DNA of 64,000 nucleotides from Shinella zoogloeoides (GTDB taxonomy: Bacteria > Pseudomonadota > Alphaproteobacteria > Rhizobiales > Rhizobiaceae). Positions 19,383-32,572 of the stretch are shown piece after piece. A model generated the notes under the pieces. That model searched no databases, was not told the origin of the DNA, and was given only the letters and a program-made list of their open reading frames with translations. Positions within the stretch are counted from its first letter, which is position 1; each line of letters opens with the position of its first letter. The stretch is from positions 1 through 64,000 of the forward strand of contig NZ_CP131130.1 in NCBI RefSeq assembly GCF_033705735.1. Direction: 5' to 3'. A program made the translations under genes and the position numbers.

Positions 19383-20261
19383 ATGACGCTCGACCTCGCA
19401 CAGACCATCGCCCCGGCGGATATCGCCAAGCAGCCGGCTCCGGTCGCGGGCCGCACGGCTACCGACGTGCTCGGCCGCATCGGCAATCTCGAAACGCGCG
19501 TCGCCCGCTCCGTCTCGGAGATCGATGCGGCGCAGGCCGTGCGCTACCGCGTCTTCGCCGAGGAAATGAACGCGCAGCTTTCACCGGATGCCGTGCGCCG
19601 CAAGCGCGATATCGATGCCTGGGACATGGTCTGCGACCATCTCCTCGTGCTCGACACCGCCATCGAGGGCGATGCCGAGGAGCAGATCGTCGGCACCTAC
19701 CGCCTGCTGCGGCAGGATATTGCCACGGTCTCCGGCGGCTTCTATTCCCAGTCGGAATTCGACGTCGATACGCTGATCGCCCGGCATGCGGACAAGCGCT
19801 TCATGGAACTCGGCCGCTCCTGCGTGCTGCCGGCCTACCGCACCAAGCGCACGGTCGAGCTGCTCTGGCAGGGCGCCTGGGCCTATTCGCTGAAACACGG
19901 CATCGACGTGATGTTCGGCTGTGCCTCGTTCCACGGCATCGTGCCGGAGGAGCATGCGCTGGCGCTTTCCTTCCTGCACCACAATGTCCTGGCGAAGGAC
20001 GAATGGCACGTCTCGGCCCGCCCGGAGCTTTTCCGCACCATGGACCTGATGCCGCCCGAGGGCGTCGATGCGCGCAAGGCGCTTTCCGCCATGCCGCCGC
20101 TGATCAAGGGCTATCTGCGCCTCGGCGCGGCCATCGGCGAGGGCGCCGTCGTCGACCACGGCTTCAACACGACGGACGTGCTGATCGTCCTGCCGATCGG
20201 CAAGATCTCCGGCCGCTACCTCAATTATTACGGTGCGGATGCGGGGCGTTTCGCCAGCTAG
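19383..20261 (+). CDS. olsB: L-ornithine N-alpha-acyltransferase OlsB
   Basis: OlsB transfers a 3-hydroxyacyl chain from acyl-ACP to the alpha-amino group of ornithine, giving lyso-ornithine lipid, a phosphorus-free membrane lipid made by rhizobia. The 292-aa product is a GNAT-fold acyltransferase of the hemolysin-like/OlsB family: AAQAVRYRVFAEEMNAQLS, MVCDHLLVLD, then FMELGRSCVLPAYRTKRTVE and a C-terminal region around GVDARKALSAMPPLIKGYLR. Adjacency to tme matches the olsB-tme context in Sinorhizobium. The second enzyme, OlsA, is encoded at 35 kb. The stop codon TAG is the first bases of a RIME-like repeat. Confidence 0.88.
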   Translation: MTLDLAQTIAPADIAKQPAPVAGRTATDVLGRIGNLETRVARSVSEIDAAQAVRYRVFAEEMNAQLSPDAVRRKRDIDAWDMVCDHLLVLDTAIEGDAEEQIVGTYRLLRQDIATVSGGFYSQSEFDVDTLIARHADKRFMELGRSCVLPAYRTKRTVELLWQGAWAYSLKHGIDVMFGCASFHGIVPEEHALALSFLHHNVLAKDEWHVSARPELFRTMDLMPPEGVDARKALSAMPPLIKGYLRLGAAIGEGAVVDHGFNTTDVLIVLPIGKISGRYLNYYGADAGRFAS

Positions 20262-20363
20262 AGCATTTCCGCTTTTCTCCGAATCGCGAAAACGCTCTAT
20301 CCTTTTGTTTCTACGCAATTCCGGACGCAAAACCGCTGCGCACTTTTGCTGGAATTGCTCTAG
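20259..20363. repeat. RIME-type rhizobial intergenic mosaic element
   Basis: This is an about 105-bp element of two imperfect palindromes. The first runs from AGAGCATTTCCGC to GCGAAAACGCTCT (20260-20298). The second runs from TACGCAATTCCGGACGC to TTTTGCTGGAATTGCTCTAG (20312-20363). This is the layout of the RIME repeats dispersed in Rhizobiaceae genomes. A half copy is at 48039-48097 and a degenerate one at 30778-30821. Confidence 0.85.
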
Positions 20364-20384
20364 GGAAAAGTTCGGAATTTTTTG

Positions 20385-20421
20385 CCGCCCGCCCCGTGAC
20401 CTCCGGGACGGGCGGTTTTTT
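20385..20421 (+). terminator. Rho-independent terminator of olsB
   Basis: A 12-bp GC-rich stem with one mismatch (CCGCCCGCCCCG at 20385-20396 with CGGGACGGGCGG at 20404-20415) is followed by TTTTTT. It lies just past the RIME-like repeat and just before the convergent tme stop. Confidence 0.85.
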
Positions 20422-20426
20422 ATGCG

Positions 20427-22712
<2,286 letters not shown>

Positions 22713-22849
22713 GCTCCCCCCTTCACACTCCTGTGGGCGATAGGCCCGTAGCTGCTGACAGCTGTTGTTTTCTATATCGCTGCGCGGCTAGGGTGGCACC
22801 TCTTTTTTGGGAAGAACAGACCCTTCATTTTAGAAGAAACAGAATCTCC

Positions 22850-25585
22850 GTGAACGATCAGATCGTGCGACCGAACGATATCCTGTCGACGGCCGAGCTC
22901 GCCAGCGACGAAAGCCGCGCATCGGCAACGCCGATGATGGAACAGTATATCGAGATCAAGGCTGCCAATCCGGACAGCATGCTGTTCTACCGCATGGGCG
23001 ACTTCTACGAGCTGTTCTTCCAGGACGCGGTGGACGCCTCCCGCGCGCTGGGCATCACGCTCACCAAGCGCGGCCAGCATATGGGCCTCGATATCCCGAT
23101 GTGCGGCGTGCCGGTCCATGCGGCGGACGATTATCTCCAGAAGCTCATCGCCGTCGGCTTCCGCGTCGCCGTCTGCGAGCAGGTCGAGGACCCGGCAGAG
23201 GCCAGGAAGCGCGGCTCGAAGTCCGTCGTGCGCCGCGATGTCGTGCGCCTCGTCACACCCGGCACGCTGACCGAGGAAAAGCTCCTCTCGCCGTCCGACG
23301 CCAACTACCTGATGGCCGTCGCGCGCATCCGCGGCGGCGGCGAGCCCGCCATGGCGCTCGCCTGGATCGACATCTCCACCGGCATCTTCCGCCTCTCCGA
23401 GACGGCGCAGGGCCAGCTTCTCGCCGATATCCTGCGCATCGACCCGCGCGAATTGATCGTGCCGGACACTTTGTTCCACGACCCGGAATTCCGCCCGGTG
23501 CTGGACGTCGTCGGGCGCGTCGCCGTTCCCCAGCCCGCCGTGCTCTTCGACAGCGCGACGGCCGAGGGCCGCATCGCCCGCTATTTCGGCGTCGCGACGC
23601 TCGACGGCTTCGGCACTTTTTCGCGCGCGGAGTTGGCGGCCGCCTCGGCGGCGATCTCCTACGTGGAGAAGACGCAGATCGCCGAGCGCCCGCCGCTCGG
23701 AAGGCCGGAGCGCGAAAGCTCGGCCTCCACGCTCTTCATCGACCCGGCGACGCGCGGCAATCTCGAACTGGTGCGCACCCAGTCCGGCGACCGCGCCGGT
23801 ACGCTGCTGAAGGCCATCGACCGCACCGTCACCAGCGGCGGCGCGCGCCTTCTCGCCGAACGGCTGATGTCGCCACTGACCGATCCCGAGGCGATCAACA
23901 TCCGCCTCGATTCCATTTCGACGCTCGCCGACCGCCCCTCCTTCTGCGAGGACCTGCGCCGGACGCTGAAGCAATTGCCCGACATGCCGCGCGCCCTCTC
24001 GCGCATCGCGCTCGGCCGCGGCGGCCCGCGCGATCTCGGCGCGATCCTCCAGGGTCTTTCCGTGTCCGCCGACATCGCGCGGCTGATGGCGGTGGAAGAG
24101 CTGGAAGGCGAGCTTGCCGGCGCCCGCACCGCCATAGCCGAACTGCCTGTCGACCTGTCGCACCGCCTCGCCGTGATGCTGGCCGACGAGCTGCCGCTCC
24201 TCAAGCGCGACGGCGGCTTCATCCGCGAGGCGGCGGACGGGGAGCTGGACGAGATGCGCGCGCTACGCGACCAGTCCCGCCGCGTCATCGCCGGCCTGCA
24301 ATTGCAATATGCCGAGGAGACGGGCGTCAAGTCGCTGAAGATCAAGCACAACAACGTGCTCGGCTATTTCATCGAGGTCTCCGCCGGCAATGCCTCGGCG
24401 CTGACGGACGGCGACGAGGCCAAGGCCCGCTTCATCCACCGCCAGACCATGGCCGGCGCCATGCGCTTCACGACCACGGTGCTCTCCGAGCTCGAAACCA
24501 AGATCGCCAATGCCGCCGACCGGGCGCTCGCCATCGAGCTTACCGCCTTCGACGGGCTGGTCGAGGCGGTCGTCGCGGAGGCCGAAGCCATCAAGGCGGC
24601 GGCGCGGGCGCTTGGCGTGGTCGACGTCTCCGTCGGCCTTGCGGCGCTTGCAGAGGAACAGGCCTATTGCCGGCCGGTGGTCGACAATTCCACCATGTTC
24701 GCCATCGTCGGCGGCCGTCATCCGGTGGTGGAGCAGGCGCTGCGCCGCCAGCAGGCCGCCGCTTTCGTCGCCAATTCCTGCGACCTCTCGCCGACGGACG
24801 GCAAGGGCCACGGCGCGATCTGGCTGCTGACCGGCCCCAACATGGGCGGTAAGTCGACCTTCCTGCGCCAGAACGCCCTCATCGCCATCCTAGCGCAGAT
24901 GGGCGCCTACGTTCCGGCCGAAAGCGCCCATATCGGCGTGGTCGACCGGCTCTTCTCGCGCGTTGGCGCCTCGGACGATCTGGCGCGCGGCCGCTCCACC
25001 TTCATGGTCGAGATGGTCGAGACGGCGGCGATCCTCAACCAGGCGACCGAGCGCTCGCTGGTCATTCTCGACGAGATCGGCCGCGGCACGGCGACCTTCG
25101 ACGGGCTTTCCATCGCCTGGGCCGCCGTCGAGCACCTGCACGAGGCGAACCGCTGCCGCGGTCTCTTCGCCACTCATTTCCACGAGCTGACCGTGCTGTT
25201 GGAAAAGCTCGCCCGCCTTTCCAATGCCACGATGCGCGTCAAGGAATGGGACGGCGACGTCATCTTCCTGCACGAGGTCGGCCCCGGCGCGGCGGACCGC
25301 TCCTACGGCATTCAGGTGGCGCGCCTTGCCGGCCTGCCGCCCTCGGTGGTGGCGCGGGCGCGGGACGTACTCGCCAAGCTGGAGGATGCCGACCGCAAGA
25401 ACCCGGCAAGCCAGCTCATCGACGACCTGCCGCTGTTCCAGGTCGCGGTGCGCCGCGAGGAGGAGAGGCGCAGCGGCCCGTCGAAGGTGGAAGAGCTGGT
25501 CAAGGGCCTCAACCCGGACGACATGACGCCGCGCGAGGCGCTCGATGCGCTCTACGCGCTGAAGAAAGAACTTGGCAAAGCCTAG
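22850..25585 (+). CDS. mutS: DNA mismatch repair ATPase MutS
   Basis: MutS recognises mismatches and small loops and recruits MutL. The 911-aa product begins its mismatch-binding domain at [20 protein letters not shown], with the Phe-x-Glu wedge in RMGDFYELF. It then has connector, lever and clamp domains and a C-terminal ABC-type ATPase. Walker A is GPNMGGKST (about residue 660) and the signature region is [10 protein letters not shown]. Walker B is [11 protein letters not shown] and the ATHFHEL motif follows. Start is GTG 22850 ([12 protein letters not shown]...), because upstream codons are not family-like. It is divergent from tme, and its stop is about 40 bp before glnD. Confidence 0.96.
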   Translation: MNDQIVRPNDILSTAELASDESRASATPMMEQYIEIKAANPDSMLFYRMGDFYELFFQDAVDASRALGITLTKRGQHMGLDIPMCGVPVHAADDYLQKLIAVGFRVAVCEQVEDPAEARKRGSKSVVRRDVVRLVTPGTLTEEKLLSPSDANYLMAVARIRGGGEPAMALAWIDISTGIFRLSETAQGQLLADILRIDPRELIVPDTLFHDPEFRPVLDVVGRVAVPQPAVLFDSATAEGRIARYFGVATLDGFGTFSRAELAAASAAISYVEKTQIAERPPLGRPERESSASTLFIDPATRGNLELVRTQSGDRAGTLLKAIDRTVTSGGARLLAERLMSPLTDPEAINIRLDSISTLADRPSFCEDLRRTLKQLPDMPRALSRIALGRGGPRDLGAILQGLSVSADIARLMAVEELEGELAGARTAIAELPVDLSHRLAVMLADELPLLKRDGGFIREAADGELDEMRALRDQSRRVIAGLQLQYAEETGVKSLKIKHNNVLGYFIEVSAGNASALTDGDEAKARFIHRQTMAGAMRFTTTVLSELETKIANAADRALAIELTAFDGLVEAVVAEAEAIKAAARALGVVDVSVGLAALAEEQAYCRPVVDNSTMFAIVGGRHPVVEQALRRQQAAAFVANSCDLSPTDGKGHGAIWLLTGPNMGGKSTFLRQNALIAILAQMGAYVPAESAHIGVVDRLFSRVGASDDLARGRSTFMVEMVETAAILNQATERSLVILDEIGRGTATFDGLSIAWAAVEHLHEANRCRGLFATHFHELTVLLEKLARLSNATMRVKEWDGDVIFLHEVGPGAADRSYGIQVARLAGLPPSVVARARDVLAKLEDADRKNPASQLIDDLPLFQVAVRREEERRSGPSKVEELVKGLNPDDMTPREALDALYALKKELGKA

Positions 25586-25628
25586 CGGCTCGGATCATTG
25601 TCCTTGCATGCTGAAAGGGTCTATAGGC

Positions 25629-28523
25629 ATGCGAATCGAACGGGCGATGGACGATAAGCGGGACCCGGGCCGGCATCCGATGGAAAAGAAGCTTCTGGCA
25701 CCGGCCGAATCCGGTCTCCTCGACGTTCCGGCGCTGCGCGCCCGCTGCGAGTTCATCGCCAGCACCAATGCCGATTACCGCGACCGCATGCGTGGCGCGC
25801 TTCTGGCCGAGTTCAAGAAGGCCAATGCGGCGGGCCGCGAGCGGGCGCGCGAACTGCTTTTCGAGGACGGCAGCGGCCTGCAATGCGCCGCGCGCATTTC
25901 CTGGCTGCAGGACCAGCTCATCGCGGTCCTGCACGATTTCGCGCTCAACCATGTCTTCAGCGCGGGGCAGGCCCCGCCCGCCGCGCGCATCACGGTCACG
26001 GCCGTCGGCGGCTACGGGCGCGGCACGCTGGCGCCGGGCTCCGACATCGACCTGCTCTTCCTGCTGCCGGCAAGGCCGGCCGCCTGGAGTGAGCCGGCCA
26101 TCGAGTTCATGCTCTATATCCTGTGGGACCTCGGCTTCAAGGTCGGCCATGCCACGCGCAATCTGGAGGAATGCATCCAGCTCTCCAAGGGCGACATGAC
26201 CATCCGCACGGCGATCCTCGAGGCACGCTACATCTGCGGCTCGGCGGCGCTGTTCGAGGAGATGGCGGTGCGCTTCGACCGCGAGATCGTGCGCGGCACC
26301 GGCCCGGAATTCATCGCGGCGAAGCTCGCCGAGCGCGACGAGCGCCACCGCAAGGCCGGCGACACGCGCTATCTCGTCGAGCCCAACGTCAAGGAAGGCA
26401 AGGGCGGGCTTCGCGACCTGCACACGCTGTTCTGGATCGCCAAATATTTCTACCACATCAAGGACCCAGCCGAGCTGGTGAAGCTCGGCGTCCTCTCGCG
26501 GCAGGAATACAAGCTGTTCCGCAAGGCGGACGATTTCCTCTGGGCGGTGCGCTGCCACATGCATTTCCTGACGGGCAAGGCGGAGGAGCGACTGTCCTTC
26601 GACATCCAGCGCGAGATCGCCGAATGCCTCGGCTATCAGCCGCATCCCGGCCTTTCCGCCGTCGAGCGCTTCATGAAGCACTATTTCCTCGTGGCCAAGG
26701 ATGTCGGCGACCTGACCCGCATCTTCTGCGCCACGCTGGAGGACCAGCAGGCCAAGGAGGCGCCCGGCATCACCGCCGCGATCAGCCGCTTCACGCGGCG
26801 CGCGCGCAAGATCGCCGGCACGCTGGATTTCCTGGAGGACCGCGGCCGCATCACCATCGCAGACCCGGATGTCTTCAAGCGCGATCCGGTCAACCTCATC
26901 CGCCTGTTTCATATCGCCGACATCAACGGGCTGGAATTCCATCCCGATGCGCTGAAAGAGGTCACGCGCTCGCTGAAGCTCATCAACGCCGCGCTGCGCG
27001 AGGACGAGGAGGCGAACCGCCTGTTCCTCTCCATCCTCACCTCGCCGCGCGATCCGGCGCTGATTCTCCGCCGCATGAACGAGGCGGGCGTGCTCGGCCG
27101 CTTCATTCCGGATTTCGGCAAGATCGTCGCGATGATGCAGTTCAACATGTATCATCACTACACGGTCGATGAGCACCTGATCCGCTCCGTCGGCGTGCTG
27201 GCGGATATCGACCAGGGCCGCGAGAAGGAGGCCCACCCCCTCAGCTACCAGGTGATGCCGAGCATCGAGGACCGCATCCCGCTCTATGTCGCGGTGCTGC
27301 TGCACGACATCGCCAAGGGCCGCCCGGAGGACCATTCCTCGGCGGGCGCGAAGGTCGCGCGAAAACTCTGCCCGCGCTTCGGGCTCTCGCCCAAGCAGAC
27401 GGAGCTGGTCGTCTGGCTGATCGAGGAGCACCTGACCATGTCCATGGTCGCGCAGACCCGCGACCTCAACGACCGCAAGACCATCGTCGACTTCGCCGAC
27501 AAGGTGCAGTCGATGGAGCGGCTGAAGATGCTGCTGGTGCTGACGGTCTGCGATATCCGCGCGGTCGGCCCGGGCGTCTGGAACGGCTGGAAGGGCCAGC
27601 TCCTGCGCACACTCTACTACGAGACCGAATTGCTCATCTCCGGCGGCTTTTCCGAGCTGTCGCGCAAGGAGCGGGCGCAGGCCGCCCGCGAAATGCTGTC
27701 GGAGGCGCTGCCGGCCGACTGGAGCCAGAAGGACCGCAACACCTATGCGCGCCTCCATTACGAGCCCTACCTGCTGACCGTCTCGCTGGAGGACCAGGTG
27801 CGCCATGCCGCCTTCATCCGCGAGGCGGACAGGGCGAGGCAGACGCTCGCCACCACGGTGCGCACCCATTCCTTCCACGCCATCACCGAGATCACGGTGC
27901 TCTCGCCCGACCATCCGCGCCTGCTGACGGTCATCGCCGGGGCCTGCGCGGCGGCGGGGGCGAACATCGTCGATGCGCAGATCTTCACGACTTCCGACGG
28001 CCGCGCGCTGGATACGATCCTCGTCAACCGCGAATTCCCCGACGATGCCGACGAGATGCGCCGCGCCGGCACGATCGGCCGGATGATCGAGGACGTGCTG
28101 TCCGGCCGCAAGCGCCTGCCGGAGGTGATCGCGACGCGCGCCAGGGGCCGCAGGCGCAGCCGCACCTTCACGGTCTCGCCGGCCGTCACCATCTCCAACA
28201 CGCTGTCGAACAAGTTCACCGTCATCGAGATCGAGTGCCTCGACCGTCCCGGGCTTCTCTCCGAGGTGACGGCCGTGCTTTCCGACCTCTCGCTCGACAT
28301 CGCCTCGGCGCATATCACCACCTTCGGCGAGAAGGTCATCGATACCTTCTACGTCACCGACCTTGTCGGCCAGAAGGTCACCAACGAAAACCGGCAGGCC
28401 AATATCGTCGCGCGGCTGAAGGCCGTGATGGCCGACGAGGCGGATGAACTGCGCGATCGCATGCCGCCCGGCATGATCGCGCCCGTTGCCGCCATGGCGA
28501 AAAGGATCAGGGCAGAACAATGA
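25629..28523 (+). CDS. glnD: Bifunctional uridylyltransferase/uridylyl-removing enzyme GlnD
   Basis: GlnD is the primary glutamine sensor: it uridylylates PII (GlnB/GlnK) under nitrogen limitation and removes UMP when glutamine is high. The product (about 964 aa) has the nucleotidyltransferase motif [18 protein letters not shown], a central HD hydrolase domain ([15 protein letters not shown]) and two C-terminal ACT domains ([19 protein letters not shown] and [18 protein letters not shown]) that bind glutamine. Several in-frame ATGs precede the domain (25572, 25608, 25629, 25647, 25680). 25629 has a GAAAGGG site 9 bp upstream and was chosen with modest certainty. Its stop overlaps the murJ start (ATGA). 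Confidence 0.96.
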   Translation: MRIERAMDDKRDPGRHPMEKKLLAPAESGLLDVPALRARCEFIASTNADYRDRMRGALLAEFKKANAAGRERARELLFEDGSGLQCAARISWLQDQLIAVLHDFALNHVFSAGQAPPAARITVTAVGGYGRGTLAPGSDIDLLFLLPARPAAWSEPAIEFMLYILWDLGFKVGHATRNLEECIQLSKGDMTIRTAILEARYICGSAALFEEMAVRFDREIVRGTGPEFIAAKLAERDERHRKAGDTRYLVEPNVKEGKGGLRDLHTLFWIAKYFYHIKDPAELVKLGVLSRQEYKLFRKADDFLWAVRCHMHFLTGKAEERLSFDIQREIAECLGYQPHPGLSAVERFMKHYFLVAKDVGDLTRIFCATLEDQQAKEAPGITAAISRFTRRARKIAGTLDFLEDRGRITIADPDVFKRDPVNLIRLFHIADINGLEFHPDALKEVTRSLKLINAALREDEEANRLFLSILTSPRDPALILRRMNEAGVLGRFIPDFGKIVAMMQFNMYHHYTVDEHLIRSVGVLADIDQGREKEAHPLSYQVMPSIEDRIPLYVAVLLHDIAKGRPEDHSSAGAKVARKLCPRFGLSPKQTELVVWLIEEHLTMSMVAQTRDLNDRKTIVDFADKVQSMERLKMLLVLTVCDIRAVGPGVWNGWKGQLLRTLYYETELLISGGFSELSRKERAQAAREMLSEALPADWSQKDRNTYARLHYEPYLLTVSLEDQVRHAAFIREADRARQTLATTVRTHSFHAITEITVLSPDHPRLLTVIAGACAAAGANIVDAQIFTTSDGRALDTILVNREFPDDADEMRRAGTIGRMIEDVLSGRKRLPEVIATRARGRRRSRTFTVSPAVTISNTLSNKFTVIEIECLDRPGLLSEVTAVLSDLSLDIASAHITTFGEKVIDTFYVTDLVGQKVTNENRQANIVARLKAVMADEADELRDRMPPGMIAPVAAMAKRIRAEQ

Positions 28524-30106
28524 GTCTCGTCAGGAAATTCGCGACCGTGGGCGGCGCGACGCTCGGCAGCCGCGTGCTCGGCTTCGCGCGTGAAACGCTG
28601 ATGGCCGCGGCCCTCGGCACCGGGCCGATGGCCGACGCCTTCTACGCCGCCTTCCGCTTCCCCAACCTCTTCCGCCGGCTCTTCGCCGAGGGCGCCTTCA
28701 ACGCCGCCTTCGTCCCACTCTTCGCCAAGGAGATCGAGGAAGGCGGCATAGACGGGGCCAAGCGCTTCTCCGAGGAGGTCTTCGGCGTCCTCTTCACCGT
28801 GCTCCTGATGCTGACGATCGCGATGGAGCTGATGATGCCGCTCATCGTCTCCTGGATCATCGCGCCGGGCTTCGTCGGCGATACGGAAAAATTCGATGTG
28901 ACGGTGAAGCTCGCCATCGTCATGTTCCCCTATCTCATGTGCATGTCGCTGACGGCGATGCTGTCGGGCATGCTGAACTCGCTGCATCACTATTTCGCCG
29001 CCGCCGTCGCCCCCGTCTTCCTCAATTTCGTGCTGATCGGCGCGCTCGCCTACGGACTCTGGCAGGGCGCCTCGCCGCTCGATACGGCCTGGTATCTCTC
29101 CTGGGGCGTGCTCGCCGCCGGCCTTCTGCAGATGGCCGTGCTCTATGCGGGCGTGCGCCATGCCGGCATGCGCATCGGCTTCCGCCGCCCGCGCATGACG
29201 CCGAACGTCAAGCGGCTTTTGTGGCTGGCGCTTCCGGCCGCAGTGACGGGCGGCATCACCCAGATCAACCAGCTCATCGGCCAGATGATCGCCTCCACCA
29301 AGGACGGCGCCATCGCCGCCCTGCAATATGCCGACCGTGTCTACCAGCTTCCGCTCGGCGTCGTCGGCATCGCCGTCGGCGTGGTGCTGCTGCCGGAGCT
29401 GGCGCGGGCGCTGAAGGGCGGCCACGAGCGCGAGGCCGGCAACCTGCAGAACCGCTCGATGGAATTCGTGCTGTTCCTGACGCTGCCGGCCGCCGGCGCC
29501 CTCTGGGTGATGTCCGACGAGATCGTCCGCGTCCTCTACGAGCGCGGCGCCTTCAGCCCCCAAACCACGTCCGTCGTGGCGGGCACGCTCGCCATCTACG
29601 GCCTCGGCCTGCCCGGCTTCGTGATGATCAAGGCGCTCAATCCCGGCTTCTTCGCCCGCGAGGATACAAAGACGCCGATGCGCATTACCCTCTTCTCGGT
29701 GGTCGTCAACTGCGTGCTGGCCGTCTCGCTCTTCCCGCTCTTCTACGAGCGCGGCATCGCCACCGCCGAGGCCGTCTCCGGCTGGCTGACGGCGCTGATG
29801 CTCTTCGTCACGCTGGTGCGCCGTGGCCACTGGCCGCTGGAAAAGGCGCTCGCCTGGCGCGTCGCGCGGCTGCTGGTCGCGACCGTCGTCATGGCGGCCA
29901 CGATCGAATATGCCTCCGGCTACCTCGCCGACCGCCTCTCCTCCACTGCGCGGCTCTACGAGCAGGTCTCGGCGCTCGGCATGCTCATCGTGCTTGCCAT
30001 GGTCGTCTATTTCTCCGTCGCCTTCCTTATCGGCGGCGCCGACCTTGGCATGATCCGCCGCAATCTCAAGCGCGGCGGCAAGGCCGAAGCGGCGCCGTCG
30101 GAATAG
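28520..30106 (+). CDS. murJ: Lipid II flippase MurJ (MviN)
   Basis: MurJ flips lipid-linked peptidoglycan precursor across the inner membrane. The 528-aa product has about 14 membrane helices of the MOP exporter superfamily. It begins with the MviN signature [20 protein letters not shown], then [22 protein letters not shown]. It is translationally coupled to glnD by an ATGA overlap, an association common in rhizobia (mutS-glnD-mviN). A 25-bp gap separates it from the convergent M15-type peptidase gene. Confidence 0.96.
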   Translation: MSLVRKFATVGGATLGSRVLGFARETLMAAALGTGPMADAFYAAFRFPNLFRRLFAEGAFNAAFVPLFAKEIEEGGIDGAKRFSEEVFGVLFTVLLMLTIAMELMMPLIVSWIIAPGFVGDTEKFDVTVKLAIVMFPYLMCMSLTAMLSGMLNSLHHYFAAAVAPVFLNFVLIGALAYGLWQGASPLDTAWYLSWGVLAAGLLQMAVLYAGVRHAGMRIGFRRPRMTPNVKRLLWLALPAAVTGGITQINQLIGQMIASTKDGAIAALQYADRVYQLPLGVVGIAVGVVLLPELARALKGGHEREAGNLQNRSMEFVLFLTLPAAGALWVMSDEIVRVLYERGAFSPQTTSVVAGTLAIYGLGLPGFVMIKALNPGFFAREDTKTPMRITLFSVVVNCVLAVSLFPLFYERGIATAEAVSGWLTALMLFVTLVRRGHWPLEKALAWRVARLLVATVVMAATIEYASGYLADRLSSTARLYEQVSALGMLIVLAMVVYFSVAFLIGGADLGMIRRNLKRGGKAEAAPSE

Positions 30107-30131
30107 GTCGGGCGGGCAGGCGCTTGCCGCG

Positions 30132-30608
30132 TCAGCGGGCGGCGAAGCGCGCCCGCTTCGTCAGGCGCGCGAGCCCGCCGCAATGGCTCCAGCTCCGCCT
30201 CGGCCCCACATCGACATGCACGATGCCGTTGCAATAGGTACCGACACCGCCGATGGCCGGTGCAGAGCGCGCCGCCGCGAGGATCCTCTGCACGGCAATG
30301 CCGGGAACGCGAATATCGGCGGCAAGGCATTTGCGGTGATAGGAGCCGCGCCGTCCGTTCGAGCGGTGGCCGGAGGTGACAAGCGGCCGCCGGCCGACCT
30401 GCCGCGCGATATGGGCGAGCACCGCCCGCAGCCGGCCCGGAAAGCATCGGTGCCGCACGCGCGGCGTCTGGATGGAATAGATCTTCGCCACGCTCGCCTT
30501 TTCGGTGCGGGAGGCATGCCTGTGGCTGCGGCCCGCGCTGGTCTCGGTCGCCAAGAGCGATGTCAGCGCGACGACGCAGGCAAGCAGGATGGAACCGTTC
30601 TTTCGCAC
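30132..30608 (-). CDS. Secreted M15/DUF882-type peptidoglycan peptidase-like protein
   Basis: This 158-aa protein has a signal peptide (MRKNGSILLACVVALTSLLA, cleavage near residue 25) and a small LD/DD-carboxypeptidase-like domain. Putative zinc ligands are the His in SGHRSN, His/Asp in SYHRKCLAADIRV, and the His of IVHVDVG, the SGHRS...H...AADI...HVDVG pattern of M15A/DUF882 proteins. It is therefore probably a periplasmic enzyme acting on peptidoglycan stem peptides. It is unusually Arg-rich for the family. Single gene, convergent with murJ and divergent from trpS. Confidence 0.78.
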   Translation of the reverse strand: MRKNGSILLACVVALTSLLATETSAGRSHRHASRTEKASVAKIYSIQTPRVRHRCFPGRLRAVLAHIARQVGRRPLVTSGHRSNGRRGSYHRKCLAADIRVPGIAVQRILAAARSAPAIGGVGTYCNGIVHVDVGPRRSWSHCGGLARLTKRARFAAR

Positions 30609-30777
30609 GGGTCATCTCCGTTCTGTGCCCCTTCGTCACAAAACGGCCGATCGGGACCGGCCTTCCCCCAAATCCCCGCCGGGAAGGGACGACCGGAAAA
30701 TGTCTTTTATAAGGACTCCCTCATGCGCGAGGCGCCCACTTGATCGGGGCTTCGGCGCCGTGCATAAGCGCGACGTA

Positions 30778-30821
30778 TTTTTTACGCAGTTCCGGCTGAA
30801 AAATTCCCCGGAATTGCTCGT
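30778..30821. repeat. Degenerate RIME-like half element
   Basis: TTTTTTACGCAGTTCCGGC...CCGGAATTGCTC keeps both outer ends of the second RIME palindrome (compare 20312-20363) but has lost most of the central stem. It lies about 45 bp before trpS. Confidence 0.55.
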
Positions 30822-30865
30822 GTAACAGGGACCAGGCCCTCCACCCGCCTGAAGGAAACACCGTC

Positions 30866-31933
30866 ATGAGCGCATTCAAGCCTCTCGTCTTCTCCGGCGT
30901 CCAGCCGACCGGCAATCTCCACCTTGGCAATTATCTCGGCGCGATCCGCAAGTTCGTCGCCCTGCAGGAAGACAACGATTGCATCTATTGCGTCGTCGAC
31001 CTGCACGCGCTCACCGCGCAGCTGGTGCACGAGGACATGCGGAACCAGATCCGCTCCATCGCCGCCGCCTTCATCGCCTCCGGCATCGACCCGAAGAAGC
31101 ACATCGTCTTCAACCAGTCCGCCGTGCCGCAGCATTCGGAACTCGCCTGGATATTCAACTGCGTGGCGCGCATCGGCTGGATGGAGCGCATGACGCAGTT
31201 CAAGGACAAGGCCGGCGGCAAGAATGCCGAGCAGGTCTCGCTCGGCCTGCTCGCCTATCCGAGCCTGATGGCCGCCGACATCCTCGTCTACCGCGCGACC
31301 CACGTACCGGTCGGCGACGACCAGAAGCAGCATCTGGAGCTGACGCGCGACATCGCGCAGAAGTTCAACATCGATTTCGGCAGCCATATCCGCAAGGCCG
31401 GCACGGGCGTCGACATCGTCGTCGGCGAGGAGCCGGTGCATGCCTATTTCCCGATGGTAGAGCCGCTGATCGGCGGCCCGGCGCCCCGCGTCATGAGCCT
31501 TCGCGACGGCACGAAGAAGATGTCGAAGTCGGATGCCTCGGACCTGTCGCGCATCAACCTGCTCGACGACGCCGACACCATCTCCAAGAAGATCCGCAAG
31601 GCCAAGACCGACCCGGATGCCCTGCCGAGCGAGGCCGAGGGCCTGAAGGGCCGCCCCGAGGCGGAAAACCTCGTCGGCATCTATGCGGCGCTCTCCGACA
31701 AGTCCAAGGCCGATATCCTGGCCGAGTTTGGCGGCCAGCAATTCTCCGTCTTCAAGCCGGCGCTGGTCGACCTTGCCGTCAACGTGCTCTCGCCGATCAC
31801 CGACGAGATGCGTCGCCTGATGGACGACACCAGCCATATCGACGCGATCCTCCGGGACGGCGGCGAAAGGGCGCGGGCAAGGGCGGAAAAAACCATGAAG
31901 GAAGTTCGCGACATCATCGGCTTTGTGCAGTAA
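30866..31933 (+). CDS. trpS: Tryptophanyl-tRNA synthetase
   Basis: TrpRS charges tRNA-Trp with tryptophan. The 355-aa class I synthetase has the HIGH-like motif in [20 protein letters not shown], the tryptophan pocket segment ([31 protein letters not shown]) and the KMSKS loop [10 protein letters not shown]. The length is normal for bacterial enzymes. A GGAAACACC ribosome region precedes the start. It is followed after 35 bp by a universal-stress gene in the same direction. No trp-codon leader or T-box is visible in the 257-bp upstream gap, which contains the degenerate RIME-like half element. Confidence 0.97.
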   Translation: MSAFKPLVFSGVQPTGNLHLGNYLGAIRKFVALQEDNDCIYCVVDLHALTAQLVHEDMRNQIRSIAAAFIASGIDPKKHIVFNQSAVPQHSELAWIFNCVARIGWMERMTQFKDKAGGKNAEQVSLGLLAYPSLMAADILVYRATHVPVGDDQKQHLELTRDIAQKFNIDFGSHIRKAGTGVDIVVGEEPVHAYFPMVEPLIGGPAPRVMSLRDGTKKMSKSDASDLSRINLLDDADTISKKIRKAKTDPDALPSEAEGLKGRPEAENLVGIYAALSDKSKADILAEFGGQQFSVFKPALVDLAVNVLSPITDEMRRLMDDTSHIDAILRDGGERARARAEKTMKEVRDIIGFVQ

Positions 31934-31968
31934 GGTCGCCGCGAAAAGACCGCATATCAGGAGCGCGC

Positions 31969-32460
31969 ATGGTTTCTCGACGACTTTCCCGCCTTGAAGG
32001 TCACCGCCGCAAGTTCCTCGCGGTCATCGACGATACGCCGGAATGCCAGCGTGCCGTCCATTTCGCGGGAATGCGTGCGAAGAACTCCAATGGCGGCGTC
32101 GTCCTGCTCTACGTGATCGCCAATGCCGATTTCCAGCAATGGCTCGGCGTCGAGGAGATCATGCGGGCGGAAGCCCGCGAGGAGGCGGAGGCCGTGCTCG
32201 CCAAGGCGGCGCAGGCGCTGCGCCAGGCGATCGGCATCGAGCCGGAGACGGTGATCCGCGAGGGCGTGGCCAGCGAAGAGATCAACGGCCTCATCGAGGA
32301 GGACCGCGATATCGCGATCCTCGTCCTGGCCGCCGGCTCCGCCAAGGAAGGGCCGGGGCCGCTGGTCTCCTCGCTCGCGAGCCGGGCGCAGGCCTTCCCG
32401 ATCCCGGTGACGGTCATTCCGGACCAGCTCACCGACGAAGAGCTGGACGCGATGAGCTGA
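31969..32460 (+). CDS. Universal stress protein (UspA family)
   Basis: This 163-aa Usp-fold protein runs from RKFLAVIDDTPECQRAVHFA, through a helical segment rich in Ala/Glu, to the nucleotide-binding region ILVLAAGSAKEGPGPLVSSL and the closing strand FPIPVTVIPDQLTD. The canonical ATP-binding G-2X-G-9X-G(S/T) pattern is only approximate, so ATP binding is uncertain. A CAGGAGCGCGC ribosome site precedes ATG 31969. It is downstream of trpS and probably cotranscribed, followed by a candidate terminator. Confidence 0.88.
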   Translation: MVSRRLSRLEGHRRKFLAVIDDTPECQRAVHFAGMRAKNSNGGVVLLYVIANADFQQWLGVEEIMRAEAREEAEAVLAKAAQALRQAIGIEPETVIREGVASEEINGLIEEDRDIAILVLAAGSAKEGPGPLVSSLASRAQAFPIPVTVIPDQLTDEELDAMS

Positions 32461-32492
32461 CCTTCGCCTTGAAGAGTGGCGACTTGAAGAGC

Positions 32493-32517
32493 GGCGCCGA
32501 AGCGCCTATCTTCTTTT
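32493..32517 (+). terminator. Candidate terminator after the Usp gene
   Basis: GGCGC/GCGCC stem (32493-32497 and 32502-32506) with a CGAA tetraloop is followed by the pyrimidine-rich TATCTTCTTTT. The stem is short but well placed, 33 bp past the stop. Confidence 0.45.
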
Positions 32518-32530
32518 GAATTGTTCTAAA
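32514..32530 (+). promoter_or_regulatory. Irr-type iron control element (ICE) before nfuA
   Basis: TTTTGAA-TTG-TTCTAAA differs by one base from the rhizobial ICE consensus TTTAGAA-N3-TTCTAAA bound by the heme-responsive regulator Irr. It lies 43 bp upstream of the start of a gene for an Fe-S cluster carrier, an expected target class. Identification is by motif only. Confidence 0.6.
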
Positions 32531-32572
32531 TGTACGGGGCCGACCCAAGCGCCCGGCCGCACGGAGAGAAAG

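Noticed and set aside
25509..28520. 1003-aa minus-strand frame antisense to glnD
   Set aside because: GC-driven shadow ORF; it has no recognisable motif and glnD is clear.
30609..30865. tRNA-sensing leader (T-box) or Trp attenuator before trpS
   Set aside because: No T-box consensus, Trp codon run or competing terminators; only a decayed RIME-like half.
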